DNA from: an uncultured Granulosicoccaceae bacterium
GTDB lineage: Bacteria > Pseudomonadota > Gammaproteobacteria > Granulosicoccales > Granulosicoccaceae
NCBI GenBank assembly: GCA_937927895.1
Contig: CALGKA010000012.1
Span: 1-64,000 of the forward strand
DNA: 64,000 nt
Direction of reading: 5' to 3'
Position 1 is the first letter of the stretch. The number at the start of each line of letters is the position of its first letter. The translations under genes were made by a program, and so were the position numbers. The notes beneath the pieces are model-generated. The model worked only from the letters and a program-made list of their open reading frames with translations, made no database searches and was not told the origin of the DNA. Positions 18,253-27,274 of the stretch are shown here, piece after piece.

Positions 18253-19547
18253 GCTTTTACACCTTTTTGAGCAGCGCGTAAGCCATTGGCCAGGTCATCA
18301 ATAAGATCACGTTGATCTTCCAGTCCAATTGAAAGCCGTACCAATCCTTCCGAAATACCTGCTTCACGCAAGGCCGCTACATCCATTCTGCTATGAGTAG
18401 TGCTGGCCGGATGAATCACCAGTGATTTCGCATCGCCAACATTTGCAAGATGTGAAAACAAATTGAGTTTATCAATAAAGCGCTTGCCTGCTTCACGACC
18501 ACCGTTTAATTCAAAACTAAATACAGCAGTGGTACCGTCAGGCATAAGTTGCTCGGCTAGTTTGCGATCAGGGTGATCAGGCAACTCCGGGTAGGCAACA
18601 CTCTTAACGGCTTCGTGTTCGGCAAGATAAGCCACCACTGCACGGGCATTTTCTATATGGCGCTGCATGCGCATAGATAAAGTCTCACAACCTTGCAGCA
18701 AATAAAATGCATTAGCCGGGCTTAAGCTTGCACCAAAATCTCGCAAGCCTTCTTTACGCGCACGCATGACAAACGCTGCGGGGCCGAACTCTTCAACGAA
18801 ATTCATGCCATGGAATCCATCATAGGCTTCAGACAGCTGAGTAAATTTTCCAGAACCTGCCCAATCAAAACGACCAGAGTCAATCACACAGCCACCAACA
18901 GCGACACCATGACCACCAATAAACTTAGTTAAAGAGTGCACGACGATATCAGCACCATGGTCCAGGGGCTTAAACAAACAAGGTGGAGTAAGCGTTGAGT
19001 CAATGACCAACGGCACTTTTGCATTGTGGGCAATGCTTGCAATTTTTTCTACATCGAGTACTTCACAACCCGGGTTGGCGACAACCTCGCCAAAAAAGAG
19101 TTGCGTGTTATCACGTATCGCATCTTGCCATTGCTGTGGATCTTGCGGATCAACAAACGTTGTTTCTATTCCAAAACGCGGCAACGTATAGGCAAGCAAG
19201 TTATGCGTGCCACCATACAGCGCGCGCGATGCAACAATATGCGCCCCGGTGTTTGCGAGGGTCATTATGGCAAGATGAATAGCCGCCATTCCGCTCGCTG
19301 TGCAGACTGCTCCCACTCCACCCTCAAGGGCTGCCATACGTTCCTCTAACACAGCGACCGTAGGGTTGGAAATTCGCGAGTACACATGCCCTGCACGGCC
19401 TACATTAAATAACGATGCAGCATGATCGCTGTCTTTAAAGACAAAAGAGGTACTCTGATACAAAGGCGTTGCGCGGGATCCAGTACTTGGGTCGGGCCGT
19501 TGCCCGGCGTGCAACATCAAAGTGTCAAAACCGATATGACGTGGCAT
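18249..19547 (-). CDS. metY: O-acetylhomoserine sulfhydrylase-like PLP enzyme (MetY type)
   Basis: PLP-dependent enzyme of the Cys/Met metabolism family (432 aa). It probably condenses O-acetylhomoserine with sulfide or a thiol to make homocysteine. Family marks are TLMLHAGQRPDPSTGSRATP, YSRISNPT, the PLP lysine in HSLTKFIGGHG (about 204) and NVGDAKSLVIHPASTTHS. The ATG at 19547 matches the family N-terminus (MPRHIGFDT); upstream ATGs lack support. Cystathionine gamma-synthase is a less likely alternative. First gene of the operon with the hydrolase and trmH. No SAM riboswitch or MetJ box was recognised upstream. Confidence 0.87.
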   Translation of the reverse strand: MPRHIGFDTLMLHAGQRPDPSTGSRATPLYQSTSFVFKDSDHAASLFNVGRAGHVYSRISNPTVAVLEERMAALEGGVGAVCTASGMAAIHLAIMTLANTGAHIVASRALYGGTHNLLAYTLPRFGIETTFVDPQDPQQWQDAIRDNTQLFFGEVVANPGCEVLDVEKIASIAHNAKVPLVIDSTLTPPCLFKPLDHGADIVVHSLTKFIGGHGVAVGGCVIDSGRFDWAGSGKFTQLSEAYDGFHGMNFVEEFGPAAFVMRARKEGLRDFGASLSPANAFYLLQGCETLSMRMQRHIENARAVVAYLAEHEAVKSVAYPELPDHPDRKLAEQLMPDGTTAVFSFELNGGREAGKRFIDKLNLFSHLANVGDAKSLVIHPASTTHSRMDVAALREAGISEGLVRLSIGLEDQRDLIDDLANGLRAAQKGVKA

Positions 19548-19785
19548 AAGAAAGAATCCCATAAATAATCTAGTTGAATGACGCACTGAATGCACCCACC
19601 AGGGGTATCACTGACAATGGACGGTTCAGCACGGCAAGGAGGGCATCAGGACAAATCAATTCCCGACGACCAAATTTACACTTGCGACAAGCGTTAAGTT
19701 TATCAGATGTAAGCACTGATTCGACTGGTGCAAAACGCCAACTTCCCCTACACTCGCGGCGTCGATACAACTTACAGGCAAGGTC

Positions 19786-21084
19786 ATGTCAGCAGCAATA
19801 CAGAAAGTCGCCGTAATTGGCGCAGGCACTATGGGCGCCGGAATAGCCGGACTTTGCGCCGCCACAGGCGTTGAAGTGATTTTGCTGGATTTACAAACAG
19901 AGACATCGCAAAAAGCGATCGAACGCTTAACTGGCGGCAAGCGACCTGCCATCACAGAAGAACAAGCGAAACTTATTACTGCAGGTTCACTTGAAACCGA
20001 CCTGCAAACGGTTGAAGACTGCGACTGGATCTGTGAAGCGGTGGTTGAAAACCTACAGATTAAACGTGATCTTTTCAGCAAGCTGGAAGCGGTAAGAAAA
20101 GATGGTTCACTGCTCACCACTAATACATCTGGCATTCCGCTGAAAGATATCTACGCCGACATGCCTGCAAGAATGCAACACGATATTGCTGTCACACACT
20201 TTTTTAATCCTGTCCATGTAATGAAACTGGTAGAGCTAATCCCAGGTAGTAAAGCGGATCCATCGGTCACTAAAAGACTAGCTGAATTTCTATCAGGCCC
20301 ATTAGGCAAAGGCGTTGTATATGCCAAAGACACTGTTAACTTTATTGGCAACCGCATTGGATGCAACTGGATGTTATCGGGCTTACACAAAGCGGCAGAA
20401 TCTAATCTTTCAATCGAAACTGTCGATGCACTCATGGGTAAGCCAGTAGGTCTGCCACCCACAGGTCTTTACGGATTAATCGATTTAATCGGTTTAGATG
20501 TCATGGACTTTGTTGCAAAAAACCTTGATCAAAACTTACCCACTAATGATCCAGGGCGTGAGTTTATTAAGATGCCCGCACCAGAACTTGCCATGCTTAA
20601 AAATGGACAGCTTGGGCGCAAAACCGGTGGAGGTTTTTATAAGCTAAGCAAATCAGAAAGCGGCGAAAAATCAATGGAAGTATTTGACCTGCAGTCACAA
20701 ACCTGGAGACCCATGTCACCCGCTTCACTGGATAACGAGCACATGGATATTGCCACGTTAATGTTCAGTGATGATAACGAGGGAAAATTCGCATGGGATC
20801 TAATCGGTTCAACCCTCGCCTACACCAACTCACTAGTGCCTGAAATCTCTGACGACATAGTCAATGTAGACCGCGCTATGCGCTGGGGCTTCGGTTGGGC
20901 ACAAGGCCCTTTCGAGCTACTAGATGCAATAGGCCCTAAAAAATTCGCCGAAAAGCATGCAGCAAACGGCGGCACAATAGACGGCATGCTTAAAGTTCTA
21001 CAAGACAGCGGCAATGATACTTTTTACAAAGGCAATACCTACCTAACAACAGCCGGTAATTACGAAGACATACCAGCCGAGTAA
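19786..21084 (+). CDS. 3-hydroxyacyl-CoA dehydrogenase, apparently lacking a hydratase domain
   Basis: Oxidises 3-hydroxyacyl-CoA with NAD+ in fatty-acid beta-oxidation. The NAD-binding motif GAGTMGAGIA is at residues 12-21. Catalytic features are THFFNPVHVMKL and the second C-terminal helical domain (VPEISDDIVNVDRAMRWGFGW). The closest architecture I know is a fused protein of about 780 aa with an enoyl-CoA hydratase domain after this region. Here the ORF stops at residue 432, just where the linker to the hydratase would begin. A palindromic repeat starts 20 bp after the stop, and no hydratase sequence follows it. Either the gene was shortened or this is a natural dehydrogenase-only form. 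Confidence 0.85.
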   Translation: MSAAIQKVAVIGAGTMGAGIAGLCAATGVEVILLDLQTETSQKAIERLTGGKRPAITEEQAKLITAGSLETDLQTVEDCDWICEAVVENLQIKRDLFSKLEAVRKDGSLLTTNTSGIPLKDIYADMPARMQHDIAVTHFFNPVHVMKLVELIPGSKADPSVTKRLAEFLSGPLGKGVVYAKDTVNFIGNRIGCNWMLSGLHKAAESNLSIETVDALMGKPVGLPPTGLYGLIDLIGLDVMDFVAKNLDQNLPTNDPGREFIKMPAPELAMLKNGQLGRKTGGGFYKLSKSESGEKSMEVFDLQSQTWRPMSPASLDNEHMDIATLMFSDDNEGKFAWDLIGSTLAYTNSLVPEISDDIVNVDRAMRWGFGWAQGPFELLDAIGPKKFAEKHAANGGTIDGMLKVLQDSGNDTFYKGNTYLTTAGNYEDIPAE

Positions 21085-21104
21085 GCAACAAGCTAGATAT
21101 AATC

Positions 21105-21270
21105 AGCTAGTGCCCATCCATAAACAATGCGTAGCGAGGTTGTCTCAGGTGCGTGAGATTTCGGCTACCACATGTGGGCGTTTAGTTGTTCTAAATAACC
21201 ACATGGGGTAGTCGAAAGATTGCGTGCTTGAGGCGACCGCAGTAGCAGTCGTTTATGGATGGCACTAGCT
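21105..21270. repeat. Palindromic MITE-like element, complete copy
   Basis: About 166 bp with terminal inverted repeats AGCTAGTGCCCATCCATAAAC (21105-21125) and GTTTATGGATGGCACTAGCT (21251-21270), differing by one base. The inner halves are also imperfect reverse complements around a turn near 21185-21190, so the whole unit folds into one hairpin. It matches 1-140. No clear target duplication is visible; both ends carry CTAG. Confidence 0.88.
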
Positions 21271-21273
21271 AAC

Positions 21274-21296
21274 AGCGGGCTTGCAAGAAGCCCGCT
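21274..21296. terminator. Hairpin between convergent genes
   Basis: AGCGGGCTT and AAGCCCGCT pair perfectly around GCAAG. The T-tract is poor (TTACTTC). It may end the dehydrogenase or ClC transcript, with the repeat inserted between the dehydrogenase gene and its terminator. Confidence 0.5.
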
Positions 21297-21450
21297 TACT
21301 TCATTCAAACACACACATCCCACTTCCACCACGTTGCACACCAGGGTTAAACCAATGTGCGTAAAACCATACCGATTGCCGCTACTGCACAAAGTGCCAA
21401 GTGCTGTAAAAAGCCAGCGCAACCCATCAGCGTCTGTTTAATGAAAGTGC

Positions 21451-23178
21451 TCAGTTAACGCCGTACTCTTCTGAACGCGCAGCGCGCATCATGTCATATA
21501 GCGCTTTCAACACATCACTGCGATAGATAACACCGACTACTTCTTCGGCCTCATCTCCGGTTTTGGTCACCGGAGCATAGTTAGTATCATGCTCATTTAA
21601 AAACTGGAGGGCGGCGAGTAAGCTTGTGCTGTGCGGAATAGCATGCTCAACGTTATTCATCGCAGTCTCACAAACAGCATCGCGATCTTGCACCATGCCA
21701 GCCATAAGCTCATCGGTCGATAAACTACCAATAAACTGATTCTCTTCATTCATCACAATAGCGATGTATCGTCTGTGTGCATACATCGAAGATTCAACCG
21801 CAACCAGTGCTGCATCTGCTTCTACTCTTATAAAATTCTGCGTGACAAATTCATCAATCGTTTTAGTTCTAAGTAAACCCTGGTCGCGCCCAGTATTAAG
21901 ATTTATACCTCGCTCTGCTAACTGCCAGCGAAAGAATGAACTGTGAGGCATGTACTGCATAAAAGTACTGGCCATAGCCGCTGCAAGCATTACCGCTATA
22001 ATGAGATCGTAATCGACTGTTAACTCAAAAACGATCAACAAGGTTGAGATGGGAGCACCTAACATGGCAGAGGCAATTGCCGCCATGCCGACTACGGAAT
22101 ACACACCTTGACTGGATAACTGCAGAGGTACAACCAGTTCTATTAAGTACCAATAAACTCCACCAAGCATTGCACCAATAAACAACGCTGGACTGAACAC
22201 ACCGCCTGGCATACCACTACCAAGCGCCACTGCACCACCTAATACCTTGGCTATTAACAGCCCAACCAACAATGCAATAGGTAAGCTTTCATTGAGGGCA
22301 AGTGAGGTTCCTTCATAACCTACGCCTAGCGCCAATGGAAAATACATGGCCATTGCACCTATCAATATTCCTGCAATTGATGGCCTTATCCAGACCGGCA
22401 CAGTTGATTTATCCCATCCGGCACGGCACATCATCATCAAGAAGATAAAACCCTGAACAACAATAGCAGCTACAAAACCCAACAAAGCAAACGCCGGTAA
22501 CTCCCACAAAGAATCAATCTGGTAGTCGGGCAAACTAAATTCCGGTCGATTACCGTATGCACCATGGCGCACAATGACCGCACCCATCGCGGCAATAACG
22601 ACTGGTGCGAAAACACTCAGTGCGTAGTAACCAACAATCACTTCAAGTGCGAATATCACACCGGCAATCGGTGTATTAAAAGAGGCAGTCACAGCGGCCG
22701 CGGCAGCGCAACCGAGCAAGGTTAAGGATCGATTACGATCAAGGTTAAACCTTTCAGCAAGCCATGAAGTCAGTGACGCACCAATATGAACTGCAGGCCC
22801 CTCACGACCTAACGGCGCACCAGAACCCAACGATATAGTCGTGGCTACTGCTGCAGTGACACCGGTTCGAACATCCATTTTACCGGCACGCAGTGCGCTG
22901 GCTTCCATCACATCTGGTATACCATGAAAGCGTTGTCCGGGCAGGTGTCGTAGCATAAGACTAATAGCTACTCCACCGAGTATAGGCCCAAAAAAAGCAG
23001 ACCAACCTGATAGCTTACCCACAAACTGATTTGGATCATCTTCGGCCGAAATACCAAACAGCAACTGCTGCAGAAAACCGACACACTCAATCAACACCAC
23101 TGTACTGGTGCCAACAAGCAGACCGGTAAATGCCGACAGCAAAAAGAAACCAAAGCGGCTGTTGATAAATTCTTTCAT
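21451..23178 (-). CDS. ClC-family chloride channel or antiporter with CBS domains
   Basis: Inner-membrane ClC protein (575 aa) with about ten or more membrane helices over residues 10-420. Selectivity motifs are GSGAPLGREGPAVH (GREGP, containing the gating Glu) and GSGMPGGVFSPALFIGA (GxFxP). The gating Glu is retained, which allows H+/Cl- exchange. Two C-terminal CBS domains (about 440-570, with EFVTQNFIRVEADAALVAVE and APVTKTGDEAEEVVGVIYRS) probably sense nucleotides. I chose the ATG at 23178; a TTG 18 bp upstream is the alternative. Confidence 0.92.
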   Translation of the reverse strand: MKEFINSRFGFFLLSAFTGLLVGTSTVVLIECVGFLQQLLFGISAEDDPNQFVGKLSGWSAFFGPILGGVAISLMLRHLPGQRFHGIPDVMEASALRAGKMDVRTGVTAAVATTISLGSGAPLGREGPAVHIGASLTSWLAERFNLDRNRSLTLLGCAAAAAVTASFNTPIAGVIFALEVIVGYYALSVFAPVVIAAMGAVIVRHGAYGNRPEFSLPDYQIDSLWELPAFALLGFVAAIVVQGFIFLMMMCRAGWDKSTVPVWIRPSIAGILIGAMAMYFPLALGVGYEGTSLALNESLPIALLVGLLIAKVLGGAVALGSGMPGGVFSPALFIGAMLGGVYWYLIELVVPLQLSSQGVYSVVGMAAIASAMLGAPISTLLIVFELTVDYDLIIAVMLAAAMASTFMQYMPHSSFFRWQLAERGINLNTGRDQGLLRTKTIDEFVTQNFIRVEADAALVAVESSMYAHRRYIAIVMNEENQFIGSLSTDELMAGMVQDRDAVCETAMNNVEHAIPHSTSLLAALQFLNEHDTNYAPVTKTGDEAEEVVGVIYRSDVLKALYDMMRAARSEEYGVN

Positions 23179-23231
23179 TAATAAGCAGTCAATCAATCAG
23201 CCAACATTGACACAGACCGGTTCCACAAGCC

Positions 23232-23648
23232 TCACAACTGACGATTCTTTAAAAGGTCTCTGATCTCAGAAAGAATCACAATAGATTCTTCAGGTGTCTC
23301 TTGTTGACCGCTACGCAACTTGTTAAGCAACTTAATAACTATAAAGATCGCCGCGGCAATGATTATGAAACTGATTAAGGTATTTACAAAGTTACCCCAG
23401 TTAATCGTCACAGCACCCGCGGACTTTGCCGCCGCCAATGAGTTATAAGGGGCTGCTGGCGTGCCTTCTTTCAACACTGTGAAGATTGCACTGAAATCTA
23501 CACCACCAAGCAACATACCTATGGGTGGTAAAATTATATCTTCTACCAAACTACTGACGATAGTGCCAAAGCCCGCGCCAATCACAATACCGACGGCCAT
23601 ATCGACCATATTGCCGCCAAGAACAAAACTTTTGAATTCTTCTAACAT
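23232..23648 (-). CDS. mscL: Large-conductance mechanosensitive channel MscL
   Basis: Homopentameric inner-membrane channel that opens under membrane tension and protects against hypo-osmotic shock. TM1 has the pore constriction segment AVGIVIGAGFGTIVSSLVED, and TM2 lies near residues 85-110. The C-terminal helix (SEIRDLLKNR) is the cytoplasmic bundle. Length is 138 aa from the second ATG, which I chose because GGGGG lies 6 bases upstream of it and abuts the first ATG. It lies 53 bp from ClC, another osmotic-stress candidate. Confidence 0.95.
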   Translation of the reverse strand: MLEEFKSFVLGGNMVDMAVGIVIGAGFGTIVSSLVEDIILPPIGMLLGGVDFSAIFTVLKEGTPAAPYNSLAAAKSAGAVTINWGNFVNTLISFIIIAAAIFIVIKLLNKLRSGQQETPEESIVILSEIRDLLKNRQL

Positions 23649-23986
23649 CAGCATCCCCCGTGGTGCTTTACACCGTTATCGTTGTTTTTTTGAGCTTACT
23701 TTAAACCGTCAGGCCATCACTAATTAATTGCGCAGACAGGCAAGCATAGCAAAACGAAAGCCAGCGCAAACTCACTCGTTTGCAATGTAACAAGGATAGG
23801 GCACGTCAGTTATCTGGCAATCGCTGCTGGCAATTACTACTGATATAAGCAGTTCAGCCGAGCTATCTGCTCTCACAGCCATACGAATAATGGAATCCGT
23901 TACGCTCAAGTTTACTGAAAGGGGGGAGTGTGTGGTCGTAGGATTTAAAGATGCTTCCACTACGGAAAGCATCTTGTGCGCTAAAT
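23649..23986. other. Intergenic region upstream of mscL
   Basis: 338 bp. Apart from a hairpin at 23948-23975, I see nothing clear. A minus-strand ORF at 23772-23972 starts inside that hairpin and is not supported. Confidence 0.5.
23948..23975 (-). terminator. Terminator-like hairpin downstream of comEA
   Basis: AAGATGCTTCC pairs with GGAAAGCATCTT (one bulge) around ACTAC, 11 bp past the comEA stop. The T-tract is short (CTTTAAAT on the minus strand), so this is a moderate call. Confidence 0.55.
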
Positions 23987-24328
23987 CTAGCTTGCAGGTA
24001 ATGCTGGCTGTTTAGCCGCAGGTTTTACAGGTTTCACTTTGGCAGGGGCAACCGCGGGTGCAACAATCAGAAATTCCCGAATCCGATCGACTGTCTTTAT
24101 CCCTATGCCTTTAACGTTGACTAAGTCATCAACGCTCTCAAAACGGCCGTTCTTGGTTCGATAATCAACAATAGCCTGTGCTTTTGATTCGCCGATACCT
24201 GAGATACTTTGTGCCAGAGTGGCTACATCAGCGGTATTAATATTAACTACTTGGGCGGCGAATGCTGCAAGAGGCAAAACGACCGATAGGAAGGAAACTA
24301 CAATGGCACTACGAATTAACTTCAACAT
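23987..24328 (-). CDS. ComEA-like helix-hairpin-helix protein
   Basis: Protein of 113 aa with a signal peptide (1-24, ending AAFAAQ) and one helix-hairpin-helix DNA-binding domain (about 27-90: VNINTADVATLAQSISGIG, then VKGIGIKTVDRIREF). Periplasmic ComEA proteins bind incoming DNA during natural transformation. The C-terminal tail is rich in Pro, Ala and Lys. The start has GGAG 8 bases upstream. No other competence genes are near. Confidence 0.9.
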   Translation of the reverse strand: MLKLIRSAIVVSFLSVVLPLAAFAAQVVNINTADVATLAQSISGIGESKAQAIVDYRTKNGRFESVDDLVNVKGIGIKTVDRIREFLIVAPAVAPAKVKPVKPAAKQPALPAS

Positions 24329-24645
24329 CTTTACTACTCCGAATTACATTAATAAATACTTCTAAATGCATGATCAGCCAAACTTCTAAAATAGGTTGTA
24401 CGTTAATTAAACTAATTAACAAGGAACAATAAGCCTAGATTACTTAACTGATCGCGTCTGAAAACATCAAACTAACTGTTAACAGGCGATAAAAATTAAC
24501 ACAGTGATTTATTATTTTTTCGGAATTAGATCACAAAAACAAACGGGAACGAGATGCGCGTCACGCAAGGATCGTTGTCTGGTTCGCAAATTTTATGCGC
24601 CTTAAATCAAGCAGTGCTTAAAGAAAATAAAACTACTGAAGAATA
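24329..24645. other. AT-rich intergenic region upstream of comEA
   Basis: 317 bp. It holds the comEA leader and the region just past the CHASE2 kinase stop. I see no gene, no clear hairpin and no unambiguous promoter. A short plus-strand ORF starting at 24554 runs into the antisense of the kinase gene and is not supported. Confidence 0.45.
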
Positions 24646-27264
24646 TTATTCGTTCGTTTCCATTTCAACAATTGGCAAGGAAAGCGTAATAGTTGTACCT
24701 TCATTTTCAATACTGGAGGCTGCTACCGTACCACCATGTTGCTTTAACACTGTGGCAACCAAAGCAAGGCCAAGCCCCGTGCCCTGATAATTTTTCTGCA
24801 CATCAGGGTCTCGATGAAAACGCTGAAAGAGCTTATCTATTCTTGACTCTGGAATACCAATACCCTGATCAATAATATCAGTCACTATCCATTTTTTATC
24901 TTTGATCCAGGTTGAAACTATAACCTCTGTGCCTTCAGGTGAGTACTTTATTGCATTACCCACTACATTCACAAACGCACGCTCCAGCAAACTAGAATCC
25001 GCTGTTACCCAGACATCTTCGTCGATTTCTTTAGTGGTAAGCGTTATGTTTCGTTGCTTTGCTTGCGGCAGTAATTGATCTTTAGTGCTTTCAACTAAGT
25101 TCTCAAAAAAGACCGGCTGTAACTGCTCTACAGAAAGATTTTCCGCACGGGTTAACCCCAATAGATCGTCGATCATTTTAAGGGTTTTGTTTATATTTTT
25201 TTCCACTTGAACCAGTGGCGTCACATTTTTATCAGCATCGGCATCTTCGCGCTCTTGCGATACTAAATAAAGTGACGATATAAGTGGCGATCTTAAATCG
25301 TGAGATAAATATTCAATCAACTCACTACGCAAACGCTCCGCACGCCTAATCTCACTTAAATCTACTGCGCTGGCTACAATCAATCGCTCTGATAGATCTT
25401 CACCCAGCACATTAAAATCTATTACTAATTCTTTCTCACCATGTACAAAATTTAACTGCCAATTACGACCATGCTGCATAATGGAATCAAAAACTTCTTT
25501 GTCAATTTGAGCCGGATCTTTACCAAGGCTCACAAAAAAATCAAACACCGTTGTATCTGCTAAATTGATATGTTCAAACATTTCGTCGGCAAGATCATTA
25601 AAGCGCAACACTTCACCCACTGCGTTCCAAACCACTAACCCTGCTGGACTACCATTAAATATATTGTCGTTCAGTACTCGCAGTTGCAGCATGCGCTGAT
25701 TTTGCTTACTCAGACGATCAGCATTGGTTTGCAGGGTCTCTATTGCACCACTGCTGCTATCAGGGCGTTCAATTAACCCTTGTACACGCGAAGTTTTGTC
25801 AAGGTAACCACCGAAGCGATCGTTCAAAGCCTCATTGGCAAAACTGTAACCAACAACCAACGGGCTGTTTGAAATATATTTTTTTACTCGCATTTCACCG
25901 CGTTCAGACCATTCTTCGGTAGTGATTTTCTCGATATCCGAACGCACTAAAGAGTCACTAGAATTAAAATCATCTTTCGATAGAACAAACCAGGACTTAA
26001 GGTTCAGATGGGTCGCAGCGTTTTCAAATAAGCTTACTAATGGCATTCCAGCTGTCACATCCAGGTCATCGTCATAGATGGATAATTTGCTTGTTTCCGT
26101 TCTTAAGAATCGCGTTGCAAACTCAAGTCTGTGCCATGTCCATAACGGAAAGGCTAAAAGAATTGGCAAGGTGGCTAGCAGCGGTGAAAACCAAATATCA
26201 GCAAATCGATATAAACAGAAACTAACAAATACCGGCATGATGCCCAGTACCACTGTTGTTAAGAAACCCCACCGTGGGCGAAGTCGCGAATAAACAAAAA
26301 GCAACAATGCAATAGACAGCGCCACCATAATATAGGCGAGTAAAGGGCCTATTTGGCCGATCATTCTTCCAGATTCCAGTGCACTATAAATATTAGCGTG
26401 AACTTCCACTCCTGGTATCGGCTGATCAAGACCAAGAATAGGTGTCGGTACTGCGTCACCCAAACCTGTCGCGGTAAGGCCAAAAAATACGGTACTTCCG
26501 TTAAACAACTCAGGATCAAACGCATTATTTAAAACATCTACCGCCGATACGGTAGTGAAGGTACCTTTAGGCCCATGAAACGGAATAAGTACTTCATGAT
26601 CCCCTACCCAGTTTGTTGCAGTATCTAAATGGCTGACTCTTTTACCCGGCAACTCTTCCGGGGCAATGCCCAAACTTTCCATTCCAACCAGAGACAGCAT
26701 TGACCAGTGCGCTCTTTTGAATCCCGCTTTCAGAAAAACACGCCGAACAATACCGTCACTGTCTATCGGTAAGAAAATATGTCCGAGGTTACGCGCCGCC
26801 GTAGCAATTTCAGGTATCGGTAACCGTTCACCATAAGCCGCATCAGCGCCGCGACCTTCGGTGACTATCGGCAAAATCACCGCACCAGAGCGCTCAATTG
26901 CATAAGCCAGTTTTGAATCACCTTCAGGGTTACCTACCCCGAAGTCGGGATACAAAACATCAATAAGAATTATTTTGGCTCCGGCATCGGTGAGATTATC
27001 AATGATGAGCGCCTGATCGTTTCGCGACCATGGCCAGCGACCATTGGTTTTTACGCTGTTGGCATCTATACCAACTATAACGATATCGTCGCGCGGCTCT
27101 GATTGCCCTAGACGCACCCAGTTATCATGGATCAGACGATCCATCTTTAGTGTCACTTCGGCGCTGCTCATTAACCATGTAAGCACGCCAAAGAACAAAT
27201 AGAATGCAATTAGTGTCCAATAACCGAGTCGACCGCGCCGGCGAACAACTGCAGATGAAACCAT
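24646..27264 (-). CDS. CHASE2-domain sensor histidine kinase
   Basis: Membrane sensor kinase of 872 aa. The first membrane helix (about 15-33) is followed by an extracytoplasmic CHASE2 domain (about 40-300; IVIVGIDANSVKTNGRWPWSR), then three membrane helices (about 305-375). A cytoplasmic linker and PAS-like region (about 530-640) lead to HisKA with the phospho-His in YLSHDLRSPL (about 655) and a HATPase domain (about 745-865; NAIKYSPEG, DQGIGIP, GTGLGLALV). It lies 10 bp after the LysM-FecR gene, with the response regulator upstream of that, so the three probably form one pathway. The signal is unknown. Confidence 0.92.
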   Translation of the reverse strand: MVSSAVVRRRGRLGYWTLIAFYLFFGVLTWLMSSAEVTLKMDRLIHDNWVRLGQSEPRDDIVIVGIDANSVKTNGRWPWSRNDQALIIDNLTDAGAKIILIDVLYPDFGVGNPEGDSKLAYAIERSGAVILPIVTEGRGADAAYGERLPIPEIATAARNLGHIFLPIDSDGIVRRVFLKAGFKRAHWSMLSLVGMESLGIAPEELPGKRVSHLDTATNWVGDHEVLIPFHGPKGTFTTVSAVDVLNNAFDPELFNGSTVFFGLTATGLGDAVPTPILGLDQPIPGVEVHANIYSALESGRMIGQIGPLLAYIMVALSIALLLFVYSRLRPRWGFLTTVVLGIMPVFVSFCLYRFADIWFSPLLATLPILLAFPLWTWHRLEFATRFLRTETSKLSIYDDDLDVTAGMPLVSLFENAATHLNLKSWFVLSKDDFNSSDSLVRSDIEKITTEEWSERGEMRVKKYISNSPLVVGYSFANEALNDRFGGYLDKTSRVQGLIERPDSSSGAIETLQTNADRLSKQNQRMLQLRVLNDNIFNGSPAGLVVWNAVGEVLRFNDLADEMFEHINLADTTVFDFFVSLGKDPAQIDKEVFDSIMQHGRNWQLNFVHGEKELVIDFNVLGEDLSERLIVASAVDLSEIRRAERLRSELIEYLSHDLRSPLISSLYLVSQEREDADADKNVTPLVQVEKNINKTLKMIDDLLGLTRAENLSVEQLQPVFFENLVESTKDQLLPQAKQRNITLTTKEIDEDVWVTADSSLLERAFVNVVGNAIKYSPEGTEVIVSTWIKDKKWIVTDIIDQGIGIPESRIDKLFQRFHRDPDVQKNYQGTGLGLALVATVLKQHGGTVAASSIENEGTTITLSLPIVEMETNE

Positions 27265-27274
27265 ATAGTGTCAG

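Larger units (their letters stand above)
21085..21450. other. Intergenic region with repeat and terminator-like hairpin
   Basis: A convergent gap of 366 bp. It holds the palindromic element (21105-21270), a hairpin (21274-21296) and about 150 bp in which I see no gene. A minus-strand ORF over 21165-21422 reads through the repeat and is not supported. Confidence 0.6.

Noticed and set aside
19548-19785. SAM riboswitch or MetJ boxes upstream of metY
   Set aside because: I found neither the riboswitch core nor AGACGTCT-like repeats.
21165-21422. Minus-strand ORF of 85 codons
   Set aside because: It runs through the palindromic element and a hairpin; no ribosome binding site.
23772-23972. Minus-strand ORF of 66 codons between mscL and comEA
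   Set aside because: Its start lies in the terminator-like hairpin of comEA and its composition is not protein-like.
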